Shown here: positions 34,662 to 42,813 of the stretch, piece after piece | Layout: every line of letters starts with the position of its first letter | Position numbering within the stretch: position 1 is the first letter of the stretch | NCBI RefSeq assembly: GCF_000143685.1 | Contig: NC_014328.1 | Location: 4,526,001-4,590,000, forward strand | Length of the DNA stretch: 64,000 nt | Origin: Clostridium ljungdahlii DSM 13528 | GTDB lineage: Bacteria > Bacillota > Clostridia > Clostridiales > Clostridiaceae | Reading direction: 5' to 3' | The notes under the pieces: generated by a model | Databases searched by the model: none | What the model was told of the DNA's origin: nothing | Seen by the model: the letters and a program-made list of their open reading frames with translations, nothing else | Translations under genes and position numbers: made by a program

Positions 34662-35729
34662 TCAAATACTTTCTGCCTCTAAAACTAACTCTTTCATAAG
34701 TTCCTTAACCTTTACAATTTTGTTTACCCTATAAGCATTACTTCCAACAAAAATAAGCCCTTCATCTATATTTCCTTTAACAGCATTGATCAGTGCTCTA
34801 GATATACAATAAGGAGTTTCCTTAGGATTACACTTTTTCAAACAATTGTAACACCTTTTAGGCGCAATTCTCCCTTCTTCAGCTTGCCTTATAAGCTTAT
34901 TTCTTAAAGCTCTTCCAGGAAGCCCTACAGGACTTTTTATTATTTTTATATCCTCTTTTTCTGAATCTATGTATGCCTTTTTAAAGTTTATGCTAGCATC
35001 ACATTCTTCAGTTGCCACAAAACGTGTTCCCATCTGTACTGCATCTACACCCAACTTGAAGAATTTTGCAATATCCGCTCCTGTATATATTCCACCACCT
35101 GCTGCTACAGGAATATTTTTATTATATTTTTCTCTAAAATATTTAACTACTTTGATTACTTCACATACTATATCTTCTAAACATTCTTTTCCCTCTTGCA
35201 ATTGTTCTAAATGAAATCCCAAATGTCCCCCAGCTTTAGGTCCTTCTACTACAACTAAATCCGGAAGTCTAGAATATTTTTTCAACCAGTGTCTAATTAT
35301 AAGAGAAGCTGCCTTTCCTGAAGAAACTATAGGTGCTATCTTTATGCTGCTTCCCTCAACAAGCTTAGGTAGATTAAGTGGAAGTCCTGCTCCGGATATT
35401 ATAATATCAGCTTTTTCCTCGATACAAGTCTTTACCATATCATTATAATCATTTATAGCCACCATAATATTTGCTCCAATTATACCTTTAGGACTTAATT
35501 CTTTAGCTTTTTGTATTTCCTTTCTCAATGCTCTAAGGTTAGCCTCCGTTGGGTTAGCTTCAAAATCAGGTTCTCTATATCCTATCTGCACTGTAGAAAT
35601 TATACCTATGCCACCTTCATTTGCTACTGCCTGTGCTAAATTATGTAGGGAAATTCCTACGCCCATTCCACCTTGTATAATAGGTATTTTAGCTTTTAGA
35701 TCTCCTATGATTAATGGAGGTAATTTCAT
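34662..35729 (-). CDS. FabK/nitronate monooxygenase-like flavoprotein with Cys-rich segment
   Basis: A 355-residue FMN barrel related to FabK, with IPIIQGGMGVGISLHNLAQAVANEG, VVEGPKAGGHLGF and PVAAGGGIYTGADIAKF and GTRFVATEEC. Unlike FabK it has a cysteine-rich insertion near residue 295-315, CYNCLKKC and YC, which could hold a metal or Fe-S cluster. The start at 35729 has AGGGGG upstream. It is the first gene of the fatty-acid operon, 38 bases before the MarR gene. It may be a second enoyl reductase or a nitronate monooxygenase; the Cys segment argues for something distinct. Confidence 0.85.
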   Translation of the reverse strand: MKLPPLIIGDLKAKIPIIQGGMGVGISLHNLAQAVANEGGIGIISTVQIGYREPDFEANPTEANLRALRKEIQKAKELSPKGIIGANIMVAINDYNDMVKTCIEEKADIIISGAGLPLNLPKLVEGSSIKIAPIVSSGKAASLIIRHWLKKYSRLPDLVVVEGPKAGGHLGFHLEQLQEGKECLEDIVCEVIKVVKYFREKYNKNIPVAAGGGIYTGADIAKFFKLGVDAVQMGTRFVATEECDASINFKKAYIDSEKEDIKIIKSPVGLPGRALRNKLIRQAEEGRIAPKRCYNCLKKCNPKETPYCISRALINAVKGNIDEGLIFVGSNAYRVNKIVKVKELMKELVLEAESI

Positions 35730-35766
35730 GTGACCCCCTCCTTCAAATAATTTTTGATACTCGAAT

Positions 35767-35809
35767 ATTTTGATATTCAAAGTATATATTAAAAACTTTT
35801 AACTGTCCA
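35767..35809 (-). promoter_or_regulatory. Fatty-acid operon promoter with overlapping FabT-like operator
   Basis: Read on the minus strand: TGGACA (35809-35804), a 17-base spacer, TATACT (35786-35781). The next bases, from 35783 down to 35767, read ACTTTGAATATCAAAAT, which matches the streptococcal FabT box ANTTTGATTATCAAATT at 15 of 17 positions. The operator overlaps the -10 and the predicted start point near 35774, so a bound repressor would block transcription. The first gene starts about 45 bases downstream. Confidence 0.7.
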
Positions 35810-35811
35810 GC

Positions 35812-35829
35812 ATCTTAAAATTTTAAGAT
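35812..35829. promoter_or_regulatory. 18-bp perfect palindrome next to the fatty-acid operon -35
   Basis: ATCTTAAAATTTTAAGAT ends two bases upstream of the -35 box. A further AT-rich perfect palindrome of 21 bases with an odd centre lies at 35889-35909 (arms ATTTTAATAT/ATATTAAAAT). Either could bind a second regulator or act as an UP element; both are low-complexity. Apart from these and the promoters the 355-base gap is featureless. Confidence 0.35.
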
Positions 35830-36003
35830 TAAAGACTACTATATCCTAAAATTTAATTTTATCCTATTTGCCTTAGTATAATCAAGTAATTTTAATATAA
35901 TATTAAAATAAAATAGTTTAAAACTATGTCTTTAAACTCTATAATATAATAAATTGAAAAGTTAGTAAACTTAAATATAGAAAATAATTCCAAAAGTATT
36001 ACA

Positions 36004-36032
36004 TTGTTATACTTTTTATATTTTGTTATAAT
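36004..36032 (+). promoter_or_regulatory. Sigma-A promoter of dnaD-dnaI
   Basis: TTGTTA (36004-36009), 17-base spacer, TATAAT (36027-36032), about 45 bases before the dnaD-like start. Confidence 0.65.
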
Positions 36033-36084
36033 ATTTATATGATAGCTTTTTAAAACAAAGCTTATAAAGGTAGGTAAAAAATAT

Positions 36085-37083
36085 ATGAGTACTTTTGTAT
36101 TTAAGACTGCTGAAGCTAATTATACTCCTGTAAGCAACGTTTTTATAGATAAGTTTATGCCTAAAGCCCGAGGGGAATTTGTTAAAGTATACCTGCTTGG
36201 GCTAAAATATTGCAAATCAGGTGAGTTAGGAGTTAGCTCTCAAATTGTTGCAAGTGCTTTGCATCTTTTAGAAACGGATGTTTTAAATGCTTGGAACTAC
36301 TGGAATGACGAAAATGTTATTAAAATGGTACCTGTTGACAATATGGGGAATTATAACATAGAATTTTTAGATTTATCAGATAGAGACAATGAAAAAGAAG
36401 ATGATATAAATTTACTTGAAGAATTAAATAAAACTTCTATTAAAGATATGCTTGAAGACATAGAAAAATCCTTGGGTAGGACCTTGTCTTCAAAAGAAAT
36501 GACTATGTACATAAGCTGGTTAAATGATTTTAATTTTTCTCCAGAGATTATACTTCTTTTAGTTCAATACTGTGCTTTAAAAGGTAAAACCAACAGCAGA
36601 TATATAGAAAAAACTGCAATATCTTGGTTTGACGCTAAAATAAAAGATATAAATGATGCACAGTCTTTTATAAAAAAACATGAAGATAAATGGATTAAAA
36701 TAAGAAAAATTTTAGGCTATCTTGGTATAAAAGATGGGGAAATAATGAAGCCTCAAGAGGATTTACTTTCTAAATGGATTCAAGCTTATAATTTCTCAGT
36801 GGAAATTATATATAAAGCTTGTGATATATGTTTTCAAAGAATAAATAAGGCTGACTTTAAATATATTGATGGAATATTAACAAGCTGGAATAAAGATAAA
36901 ATTAAGACATTAGAAGATATAGAAAAAAAGGATTTAAAGAAAGTAAATAAAAGCAATTTTAAAAATGTAAAGAGAATTACAGAAAATAAAAGTTCAAAAG
37001 GAACCTTCAACAATTTTAAACAGAGAAACTATGACTTTAAAGACTTGGAGAAAAAACTACTAGGATGGGATAAGAATGATTAA
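36085..37083 (+). CDS. DnaD-domain replication initiation protein
   Basis: A 332-residue protein with an N-terminal winged-helix DnaD/DnaB-like region (about 15-110) and two C-terminal DnaD/DnaB_2 helical domains (about 130-205 and 210-285; KDMLEDIEKSLGRTLSSKEMTMYISWLNDF, then WIQAYNFSVEIIYKACDIC), each with the YxxxIxxxW-type tail (SWFDAKIKDI; SWNKDKIKT). It acts in helicase loading at oriC. Its overlap with the DnaI-like loader strongly supports this. Clostridial proteins of this type merge features of Bacillus DnaB and DnaD. Confidence 0.88.
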   Translation: MSTFVFKTAEANYTPVSNVFIDKFMPKARGEFVKVYLLGLKYCKSGELGVSSQIVASALHLLETDVLNAWNYWNDENVIKMVPVDNMGNYNIEFLDLSDRDNEKEDDINLLEELNKTSIKDMLEDIEKSLGRTLSSKEMTMYISWLNDFNFSPEIILLLVQYCALKGKTNSRYIEKTAISWFDAKIKDINDAQSFIKKHEDKWIKIRKILGYLGIKDGEIMKPQEDLLSKWIQAYNFSVEIIYKACDICFQRINKADFKYIDGILTSWNKDKIKTLEDIEKKDLKKVNKSNFKNVKRITENKSSKGTFNNFKQRNYDFKDLEKKLLGWDKND

Positions 37084-38062
37084 AAGCTATCACTCTAATA
37101 TAATGAAGATATATGAAAAAATAAGAGACGATGATAAAAAGGCTTTAGGCTTACGGAAGGAAGAAATTAAAAAAAACCTACCTGAAGTATTAAACATACA
37201 AAATCAAATAGGTAGACTTTCCTTAAAATTATCAATAAATATATTAAACAATGTTTCAAACAAGGATATTTACTTAAAGGAGCTTCACCAAAAAATTTCA
37301 GATTTAAGGATAAAAAAAGCTCATATTTTAACATCTAATAATTATCCTGTAAATTATTTAGATATGTCCTATAAATGTGATAAATGCAAAGATACTGGAT
37401 TCATTGGGAACAAAAAATGCAACTGTTACAAACAAAAACTTATTAAACTTTACTATAGCAATTCTGACTTCAAAAATATGTTAGTTAAGAATAACTTCGA
37501 TAACTTTAACTTTCAACTATATTCCTCCACCAAAAGTGAGGGAAATCCTACAAGCCCTAGAAAAAATATAGAAATAATAGCATCTACATCGTGGAAATAC
37601 ATAGAAAATTTTTCTAACTGCAGCGAGAATTTATTATTTTATGGATCTGCCGGAACTGGAAAGACCTTCTTATCAAATTGTATAGCAAAAGAATTGATAG
37701 ACAGAGGTTTTTTAGTAATTTATAGAACCTCTGAATCCTTGATTAAAGACCTAAAGGATATAAGGTTCAACAATAGCATAGAATTAGAAGATATTTTAAT
37801 GAATTGTGATCTACTTATAATAGATGATTTAGGATCTGAACAAATAACCGATTTTTCTAAAACTGAACTATTTAACCTTTTAAATAAAAAACTATTGAAA
37901 CAAAGCAAAATGCTTGTATCAACAAACTATGACTTAGAAGAAATTTTAAAATGCTATTCAGAGAGAATTTCATCTAGATTGCTTGGAGAATTTACCTTAT
38001 ACAAATTTTTCGGAGAGGACATAAGAATAAAACAAAATATACAAAATAAAAATTTCAAATAA
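37076..38062 (+). CDS. dnaI: DnaI/DnaC-like helicase loader ATPase
   Basis: A 328-residue AAA+ protein. Residues 96-125 hold a zinc site (CDKCKDTG and CNCYKQ) as in Bacillus DnaI. The ATPase domain has Walker A GSAGTGKTFLSN near residue 190, Walker B LLIIDDLG and sensor region STNYDLEEI, with ERISSRLLGEF as the arginine finger. It loads the replicative helicase. It overlaps the DnaD gene by eight bases, so translation is coupled. Confidence 0.92.
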   Translation: MIKSYHSNIMKIYEKIRDDDKKALGLRKEEIKKNLPEVLNIQNQIGRLSLKLSINILNNVSNKDIYLKELHQKISDLRIKKAHILTSNNYPVNYLDMSYKCDKCKDTGFIGNKKCNCYKQKLIKLYYSNSDFKNMLVKNNFDNFNFQLYSSTKSEGNPTSPRKNIEIIASTSWKYIENFSNCSENLLFYGSAGTGKTFLSNCIAKELIDRGFLVIYRTSESLIKDLKDIRFNNSIELEDILMNCDLLIIDDLGSEQITDFSKTELFNLLNKKLLKQSKMLVSTNYDLEEILKCYSERISSRLLGEFTLYKFFGEDIRIKQNIQNKNFK

Positions 38063-38077
38063 AATATCTAAATAAAA

Positions 38078-38113
38078 AAAATAAGAATGTATTTAAAAAT
38101 ACATTCTTATTTT

Positions 38114-38115
<2 letters not shown>
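38078..38115. terminator. Bidirectional terminator between dnaI and the tRNA cluster
   Basis: AAAATAAGAATGTATTT and AAATACATTCTTATTTT pair perfectly over 17 bp, with only a two-base loop formally, opening to about six in practice. T and A runs on both sides suit termination of both the dnaI transcript and the minus-strand tRNA transcript. Confidence 0.85.
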
Positions 38116-38189
<74 letters not shown>

Positions 38190-38194
38190 ACATA

Positions 38195-38271
38195 TGGCGA
38201 CTCAGGAGGGGATCGAACCCTTGACCTCCGGCGTGACAGGCCGGCACTCTAACCAGCTGAGCTACTGAGCC
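38195..38271 (-). tRNA. tRNA-Asp (anticodon GTC), copy 2
   Basis: Seventy-seven bases with encoded CCA. Anticodon loop CTGTCAC; T arm AGGGTTCGATCCCCT. Identical to the tRNA-Asp at 38587-38663. Confidence 0.97.
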
Positions 38272-38276
38272 ATATG

Positions 38277-38352
38277 TGGTGGGCACAACAGGGCTCGAAC
38301 CTGTGACCCTCTGCTTGTAAGGCAGATGCTCTCCCAGCTGAGCTATGCGCCC
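38277..38352 (-). tRNA. tRNA-Val (anticodon TAC), copy 2
   Basis: Seventy-six bases with encoded CCA. Acceptor arms GGGCGCA/TGTGCCC, anticodon loop CTTACAA, T arm ACAGGTTCGAGCCCTGT. Identical to the copy at 38669-38744. Confidence 0.97.
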
Positions 38353-38367
38353 ACATATACTTATTCT

Positions 38368-38442
38368 TGGTGACCCCTAGCAGACTTGAACTGCTGTTAC
38401 CACCGTGAAAGGGTGGTGTCTTAACCACTTGACCAAGGGGCC
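38368..38442 (-). tRNA. tRNA-Glu (anticodon TTC), copy 2
   Basis: Seventy-five bases with encoded CCA. Acceptor arms GGCCCCT/AGGGGTC, anticodon loop CTTTCAC. Identical to the copy at 38760-38834. Confidence 0.97.
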
Positions 38443-38586
38443 TTATTTAATTGTCAATGCAAATCTTTAACTATTACTACACAGCATAAGCTAAGAGCTT
38501 TAACTTAAACAAGTAACCCTCACCTTAAGTGTAGACTTCTCTTTAAGTTAAACTTAAAAATCAACTCTATGCATAACCATAGATAA

Positions 38587-38663
38587 TGGCGACTCAGGAG
38601 GGGATCGAACCCTTGACCTCCGGCGTGACAGGCCGGCACTCTAACCAGCTGAGCTACTGAGCC
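38587..38663 (-). tRNA. tRNA-Asp (anticodon GTC), copy 1
   Basis: Seventy-seven bases with encoded CCA, identical in sequence to the tRNA-Asp at 38195-38271. Confidence 0.97.
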
Positions 38664-38668
38664 ATATG

Positions 38669-38744
38669 TGGTGGGCACAACAGGGCTCGAACCTGTGACC
38701 CTCTGCTTGTAAGGCAGATGCTCTCCCAGCTGAGCTATGCGCCC
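38669..38744 (-). tRNA. tRNA-Val (anticodon TAC), copy 1
   Basis: Seventy-six bases with encoded CCA, identical to the tRNA-Val at 38277-38352. Confidence 0.97.
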
Positions 38745-38759
38745 ACATATACTTACTCT

Positions 38760-38834
38760 TGGTGACCCCTAGCAGACTTGAACTGCTGTTACCACCGTGA
38801 AAGGGTGGTGTCTTAACCACTTGACCAAGGGGCC
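38760..38834 (-). tRNA. tRNA-Glu (anticodon TTC), copy 1
   Basis: Seventy-five bases with encoded CCA. It is the first gene of the transcript, about 40 bases after the predicted start. Confidence 0.97.
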
Positions 38835-38878
38835 TTATACTGTTTTATTAAGTCGTACCTGACGACCTGACATACACT

Positions 38879-38907
38879 ATAATACAAAATTTTTTATAAA
38901 GTGTCAA
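38879..38907 (-). promoter_or_regulatory. Consensus promoter of the tRNA cluster
   Basis: On the minus strand TTGACA (38907-38902), a 17-base spacer and TATTAT (38884-38879), as expected for a strong stable-RNA promoter. The remaining bases to 39059 show no other feature. Confidence 0.8.
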
Positions 38908-39059
38908 TACTTTTTTGTGATATTTTATTGGACATCTTTAGGCTTTTCTTTGTAATCCCTTATGTATCAACGTATTAAGTAAATTTCATAATTTAAAATT
39001 TCTCATATAATTTTGAATCTAAAAGCAAAAAACGGCCTTCTTATAATAAAATTTGTACT

Positions 39060-39875
39060 TTAATAACCTTTTGATTCCATGTATCCTATATATTCCATTA
39101 CAATTAATGCTGTATCCTCTATTGCCCTTTTTGTCACATCTATTACCTTACACCTTAATCTTCTTATAAGCTTATCTGAAAATTCTAATTCCTGAAGAAC
39201 CCTTTCTTCATTTGCATACTTAAACCTATTAGATATAGTATTGTATCTATCTATTCTATGTTTTCTTACTTCGATTAAGTGGACTGGATCTATAGTAAGG
39301 GCTACAATCTTTTTTCTATCAATCTCAAACAACTCCTCTGGCACAGGTACTTCCGGCATAAGCGGTATGTTCAAAGCTTTTATTCCCTTATTTGCAAGGT
39401 ACATACAAAGTGGCGTTTTAGAAGTTCTAGAAAGGCCTAAAAGAACAACATCCGCATATTTTATTCCTGAATTATCCTTGCTATCATCATACTTTATGGC
39501 AAACTCTACTGCCTCTACCTTTTTATAATACTCAGAATCTATTTCCCATACAGCACCTGGCCTATATTCAGGTATTTTATTTAGTATCCTTGATACCATA
39601 CTTATACAAGGTCCTAAAATATTATTTATAGGAATACCACATTCTACACACCTTTGAACCAGAAATTCTCTTACTTCTACAAGGACTATTGTAGATATAA
39701 CCATGATATTTTCTTTGCTTTCTAACCCATTTATAAATTCATTTACATCCTCATAACTCTTTATATAAGGTACCCTATGTACTTCTATCTCTGAATAAAA
39801 TTGGCTAGCAGCACCTTTAGCAACAAGTTCTGCAGTCTCACCTATAGAGTCAGAAACTGCATATATTTTAAGCAT
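39060..39875 (-). CDS. PEP synthase / pyruvate phosphate dikinase regulatory protein
   Basis: A 271-residue DUF299 protein, a bifunctional ADP-dependent kinase and Pi-dependent pyrophosphorylase that switches PEP synthase (PpsR) or pyruvate, phosphate dikinase (PDRP) off and on. Markers are IYAVSDSIGETAELVAKGA at the N-terminus and the P-loop-like LLGLSRTSKTPLCMYLANKG, plus PLMPEVPVPEELFEI. Clostridia normally use PPDK, so PDRP is the likelier target. AGGAGG precedes the start. The CoA-binding gene lies ten bases upstream, so the two are an operon. Confidence 0.93.
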   Translation of the reverse strand: MLKIYAVSDSIGETAELVAKGAASQFYSEIEVHRVPYIKSYEDVNEFINGLESKENIMVISTIVLVEVREFLVQRCVECGIPINNILGPCISMVSRILNKIPEYRPGAVWEIDSEYYKKVEAVEFAIKYDDSKDNSGIKYADVVLLGLSRTSKTPLCMYLANKGIKALNIPLMPEVPVPEELFEIDRKKIVALTIDPVHLIEVRKHRIDRYNTISNRFKYANEERVLQELEFSDKLIRRLRCKVIDVTKRAIEDTALIVMEYIGYMESKGY

Positions 39876-39885
39876 AAAAAACCTC

Positions 39886-40266
39886 CTAAGCTTTATGTTT
39901 TTTCGTAAGTTCTACAAGTGCGCATCCTTTTACTGCAGAAATTCCATTATTACTGCAGAAATTTAATATTTCCTCACTTTCTGCACCTGGCTGTATTAAT
40001 ATTTTGTCTATACCAATCTCAAAAGCCTTTTTAACTATATCAATACCAGTTTTAGGATTTATGCATAAATCAAGTACATCTACTTTAAAAGGTATTTCAC
40101 TTAAAGATTTGTATACCTTTCCGCTAGCATCTCTAGGATTCACTCCCTCTGCATTATACATTGCACCCTTAAGAGAACTTAATATTTTAAAAGCATATTT
40201 TTCTTCATTAGACACATCACCAACTACTACCCAGTTCTTATAGTATAGAAAATTAGCAGCTTCCAT
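39886..40266 (-). CDS. CoA-binding domain protein (YccU-like)
   Basis: A 126-residue Rossmann-type protein of the CoA-binding family: WVVVGDVSNEEKYAFKILSSL, then GVNPRDASGKVYKSLSEIP, and LCINPKTGIDIVKKAFEIGIDKILIQPGAESEEI. It resembles the CoA-ligase N-terminal module but stands alone. Binding of CoA is the usual inference; no function is established. It is co-directional with the PPDK regulator, ten bases upstream of it. Confidence 0.85.
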   Translation of the reverse strand: MEAANFLYYKNWVVVGDVSNEEKYAFKILSSLKGAMYNAEGVNPRDASGKVYKSLSEIPFKVDVLDLCINPKTGIDIVKKAFEIGIDKILIQPGAESEEILNFCSNNGISAVKGCALVELTKKHKA

Positions 40267-40469
40267 TTGGACAACACTCCTTTTTACAAAATATATAATA
40301 TATAAGGTTATAGAAACGAATTTTTACTTCGTTCATGTTTATAATGTTGTTTTTATTATATTACAAACTGCAGTTAAATATATATTTTTTTGCAAACTGT
40401 ATTAAAAAAAGTACAAGTAAGTTAAAATATAGCTATAAATGAATTTTTTTAAATAGGAGATGTATCTAC

Positions 40470-41699
40470 ATGTTTCATGAAATCATAGTAATTGGTGCAG
40501 GTGCTTCTGGTATCATGGCTGCAATTACAGTAAAAGACAGAGGAAAAGACGTAGCAATTTTAGAATCTAAAAGTAGAATAGGTAATAAAATATTATCAAC
40601 TGGAAATGGTAGATGTAATATAACTAATAAAAATATAGATTTTTGCAGATATCACAGTAAAAATACTCATTTTTTTGAAAGTGTCTTAAATAGTTTTTCC
40701 CTTGACGACACAATAAACTTTTTTAATTCACTAGGTCTTCCGATTACAACCTTGGAAAATGGAAGGATGTATCCCCTTTCTCTTCAATCATCTTCCGTAC
40801 TAGATATATTAAAAATGGCTATTGAAGATCGAAATATACCTGTTTATTTAAATTCAAAAGTCAGTAATATAGCCTTTAATAAAAAATCCTTTAAAATATA
40901 CTGTAATGATGAAATTTACGAATGTAATAAACTAATATTATGTACAGGTGGCAAATCTGCCCCTAATACAGGATCTGACGGTTCGGGATTTACTCTATGT
41001 AAAAACCTTGGCCACAGTATAATACCTCCCCTTCCTGGCCTTGTACAGTTGAAATTAAGCTATAATCATTTAAAAGCCTTATCGGGAGTAAAATTCAATG
41101 GGTATGTATATATAATTGTGGATAATATAATACAAAAAAGGGAATATGGAGAAATATTATTTACAGACTATGGAATATCAGGGCCACCTATACTTGATAT
41201 AAGTCGTATAGCCTCCTGTAATTTATTTAGTAAAAAGTCCGTTAAGATCAAAATTGACATGCTTCCAGATTTTGAAGAAAAGGATTTAATAGAATTCTTA
41301 GAAAATCGTTGGGGAACTTTTGGTTACAGAAGTATATTCGACTCCTTCATAGGAGTGATAAATAAAAAAATCATACCTATACTTTTAAAGGAATCATCCG
41401 TTGAAGATATTCACAAACCATGTAGTGAATTAAACTGGCAGGAAAAAAAGAATATATGTCGCTTGCTCAAATCCTGGCAATTTACAGTATATGATACTAA
41501 TTCCTTCAAAAATTCTCAAGTTACCTGCGGAGGAGTCGACACCTCTCAAGTAAATAGCATTACTTTAGAATCAAAAAAAATAAAAAATTTATATCTTGCA
41601 GGAGAGATTTTGGATGTGGATGGTGACTGTGGTGGTTTTAATTTACAATGGGCCTGGAGTTCAGGATTTACTGCAGGGAAAAGTGCTGCTGAAACATAA
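40470..41699 (+). CDS. HI0933/YhiN-family flavoprotein
   Basis: A 409-residue FAD protein. The dinucleotide loop IVIGAGASGIMAAITVKDRG opens it, GNGRCNITNKN near residue 47 and LYLAGEILDVDGDCGGFNLQWAWSSGFTAG at the C-terminus are family marks (YhiN, 'aminoacetone oxidase family'). Its substrate is not known. GGAGATG is the ribosome site. It converges on the thioesterase gene 24 bases away. Confidence 0.9.
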   Translation: MFHEIIVIGAGASGIMAAITVKDRGKDVAILESKSRIGNKILSTGNGRCNITNKNIDFCRYHSKNTHFFESVLNSFSLDDTINFFNSLGLPITTLENGRMYPLSLQSSSVLDILKMAIEDRNIPVYLNSKVSNIAFNKKSFKIYCNDEIYECNKLILCTGGKSAPNTGSDGSGFTLCKNLGHSIIPPLPGLVQLKLSYNHLKALSGVKFNGYVYIIVDNIIQKREYGEILFTDYGISGPPILDISRIASCNLFSKKSVKIKIDMLPDFEEKDLIEFLENRWGTFGYRSIFDSFIGVINKKIIPILLKESSVEDIHKPCSELNWQEKKNICRLLKSWQFTVYDTNSFKNSQVTCGGVDTSQVNSITLESKKIKNLYLAGEILDVDGDCGGFNLQWAWSSGFTAGKSAAET

Positions 41700-41723
41700 T
41701 TCATCAGCCTTTCTCTCTGCTTT

Positions 41724-42479
41724 TTATTCTTCATTTTTATCCCAAACCGCTTCTATTACTGATAATTCCTTTTCCTCTTGATCTACTATCTTATGCAGAG
41801 ATATATAACTATTTTGTTTCTTTTGCAGTTTAGTATATATTTTTATTTTTTCTCCATATAATGCCTCTTTTTCATAAGTTATATTTAGATTTTTTATAGT
41901 AAAATTAAGCACTATATCAAGAGGTATAGTTTCCACAATCCAGTCTACATACTTAACATTATTGACATGCCTGTTGGTATCTATATCACTGTATCTTACA
42001 TTAAAACTTTTTTCTATGTCAAACTGTTCTGGTAACTTTATCTTTTTAATGATCAACGGTTTTATCTCATTTTCAGCTACACCATACATTTTATACATAT
42101 CTTCAGTTATCCTGATTACTTTACGTTTTTCCTTATCTATAAGAAGCCATATTGAATTGGCTGATGCAATGACATTTCCCTTATCATCTAAAGCCTTAAA
42201 GGTCCTATATCCATAGAACTTTCTAAAGGAATATGCTTTAGTTTGAACTGCTATTTTTTCACCATAATTAGGATGCCTATCAATATGTATATCCCATTTA
42301 TATAGTACCCAAGCTACCCCTTTTCGTTTTAAGTAATCAAGTCCTCCTCCTATGTCTTCTGATTGTTTTGTAGATACATCTTCAAAATAATTCATAAGAC
42401 TTGTTACAAGCAACTTCTTTCTAAAATCTATTTCATAGTATTGGACCTCGTATTCTTTTTCAGTAACTAACTTTCCCAA
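41724..42479 (-). CDS. Acyl-ACP thioesterase
   Basis: A 251-residue double hot-dog protein of the plant FatA/FatB-like bacterial family, which releases fatty acid from acyl-ACP. The catalytic region is DIDTNRHVNNVKYVDW with Asp167, Asn169 and His171. The N-terminal half has NYFEDVSTKQSEDIGGGLDYL and GVAWVLYKWDI. Start is TTG with GAGGAGG about ten bases upstream. It is away from the fatty-acid operon; free fatty acids or lipid turnover are likely outcomes. Confidence 0.9.
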   Translation of the reverse strand: MGKLVTEKEYEVQYYEIDFRKKLLVTSLMNYFEDVSTKQSEDIGGGLDYLKRKGVAWVLYKWDIHIDRHPNYGEKIAVQTKAYSFRKFYGYRTFKALDDKGNVIASANSIWLLIDKEKRKVIRITEDMYKMYGVAENEIKPLIIKKIKLPEQFDIEKSFNVRYSDIDTNRHVNNVKYVDWIVETIPLDIVLNFTIKNLNITYEKEALYGEKIKIYTKLQKKQNSYISLHKIVDQEEKELSVIEAVWDKNEE

Positions 42480-42578
42480 TTTTATTTACCCTCCTCACCT
42501 TATGCATTTTGATCACATCTATATTATAATATAATTTTCATTTTTTCTGTAGAATAAAATTGCTAAAGATAAAAAATT

Positions 42579-42620
42579 CACCCTTAAATAAACTTAATTT
42601 AATAAATTTATTTAAGGGTG
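42579..42620 (-). terminator. Terminator, probably the original one of purA
   Basis: CACCCTTAAATAAA and TTTATTTAAGGGTG pair perfectly over 14 bp. On the minus strand the stem is followed by AATTTTTTATC. The distance to the purA stop is about 190 bases, all of which is R2 repeat. Confidence 0.8.
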
Positions 42621-42631
42621 ATAAATTTAAT

Positions 42632-42813
42632 TTATCCGATGACTACCTGCTCTAATCCTCCTTCTTCTCCAAGTAGGAGTAAAGAGCAGCTACGTCCCTG
42701 GATAACGATTTTCCCTAAAGGATAACGCCTTCTAAGTGCTGAAGCACTAAGAAGCCTGTTAATAAGCATCAGGTGGAGCCAAAACTCCATATGATGCCAA
42801 GAACTCTGTTTAT
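42632..42813 (+). repeat. R2 dispersed structured repeat, copy 2 (longest)
   Basis: Module 1 is closed by TATCC (42633) and GGATA (42700) with a CTGCTCT/AGAGCAG hairpin whose inner arms CTCCTTCTT/AAGTAGGAG differ from copy 1 in a compensated way, and ends AGCTACGTCCCT. An extra hairpin follows at 42729-42754 (CTTCTAAGTGC/GCACTAAGAAG). Hairpin 2 is at 42767-42796 (CATCAGGTGGAG/ACTCCATATGATG) followed by CCAAGAACTCTG. The terminal TTTAT overlaps the purA stop codon. A reading frame on the minus strand here is spurious. Confidence 0.75.

Larger units (their letters stand above)
38195..38834 (-). repeat. Tandem duplication of a Glu-Val-Asp tRNA block
   Basis: The 248 bases 38195-38442 recur at 38587-38834 (period 392). 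Even the non-tRNA spacers match; I see one difference (ATTC versus CTC form in the Val-Glu spacer). The 144-base segment between the blocks is unrelated and contains an inverted pair TTTAACTTAAA/TTTAAGTTAAA that could form a hairpin in the precursor RNA. Confidence 0.9.
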
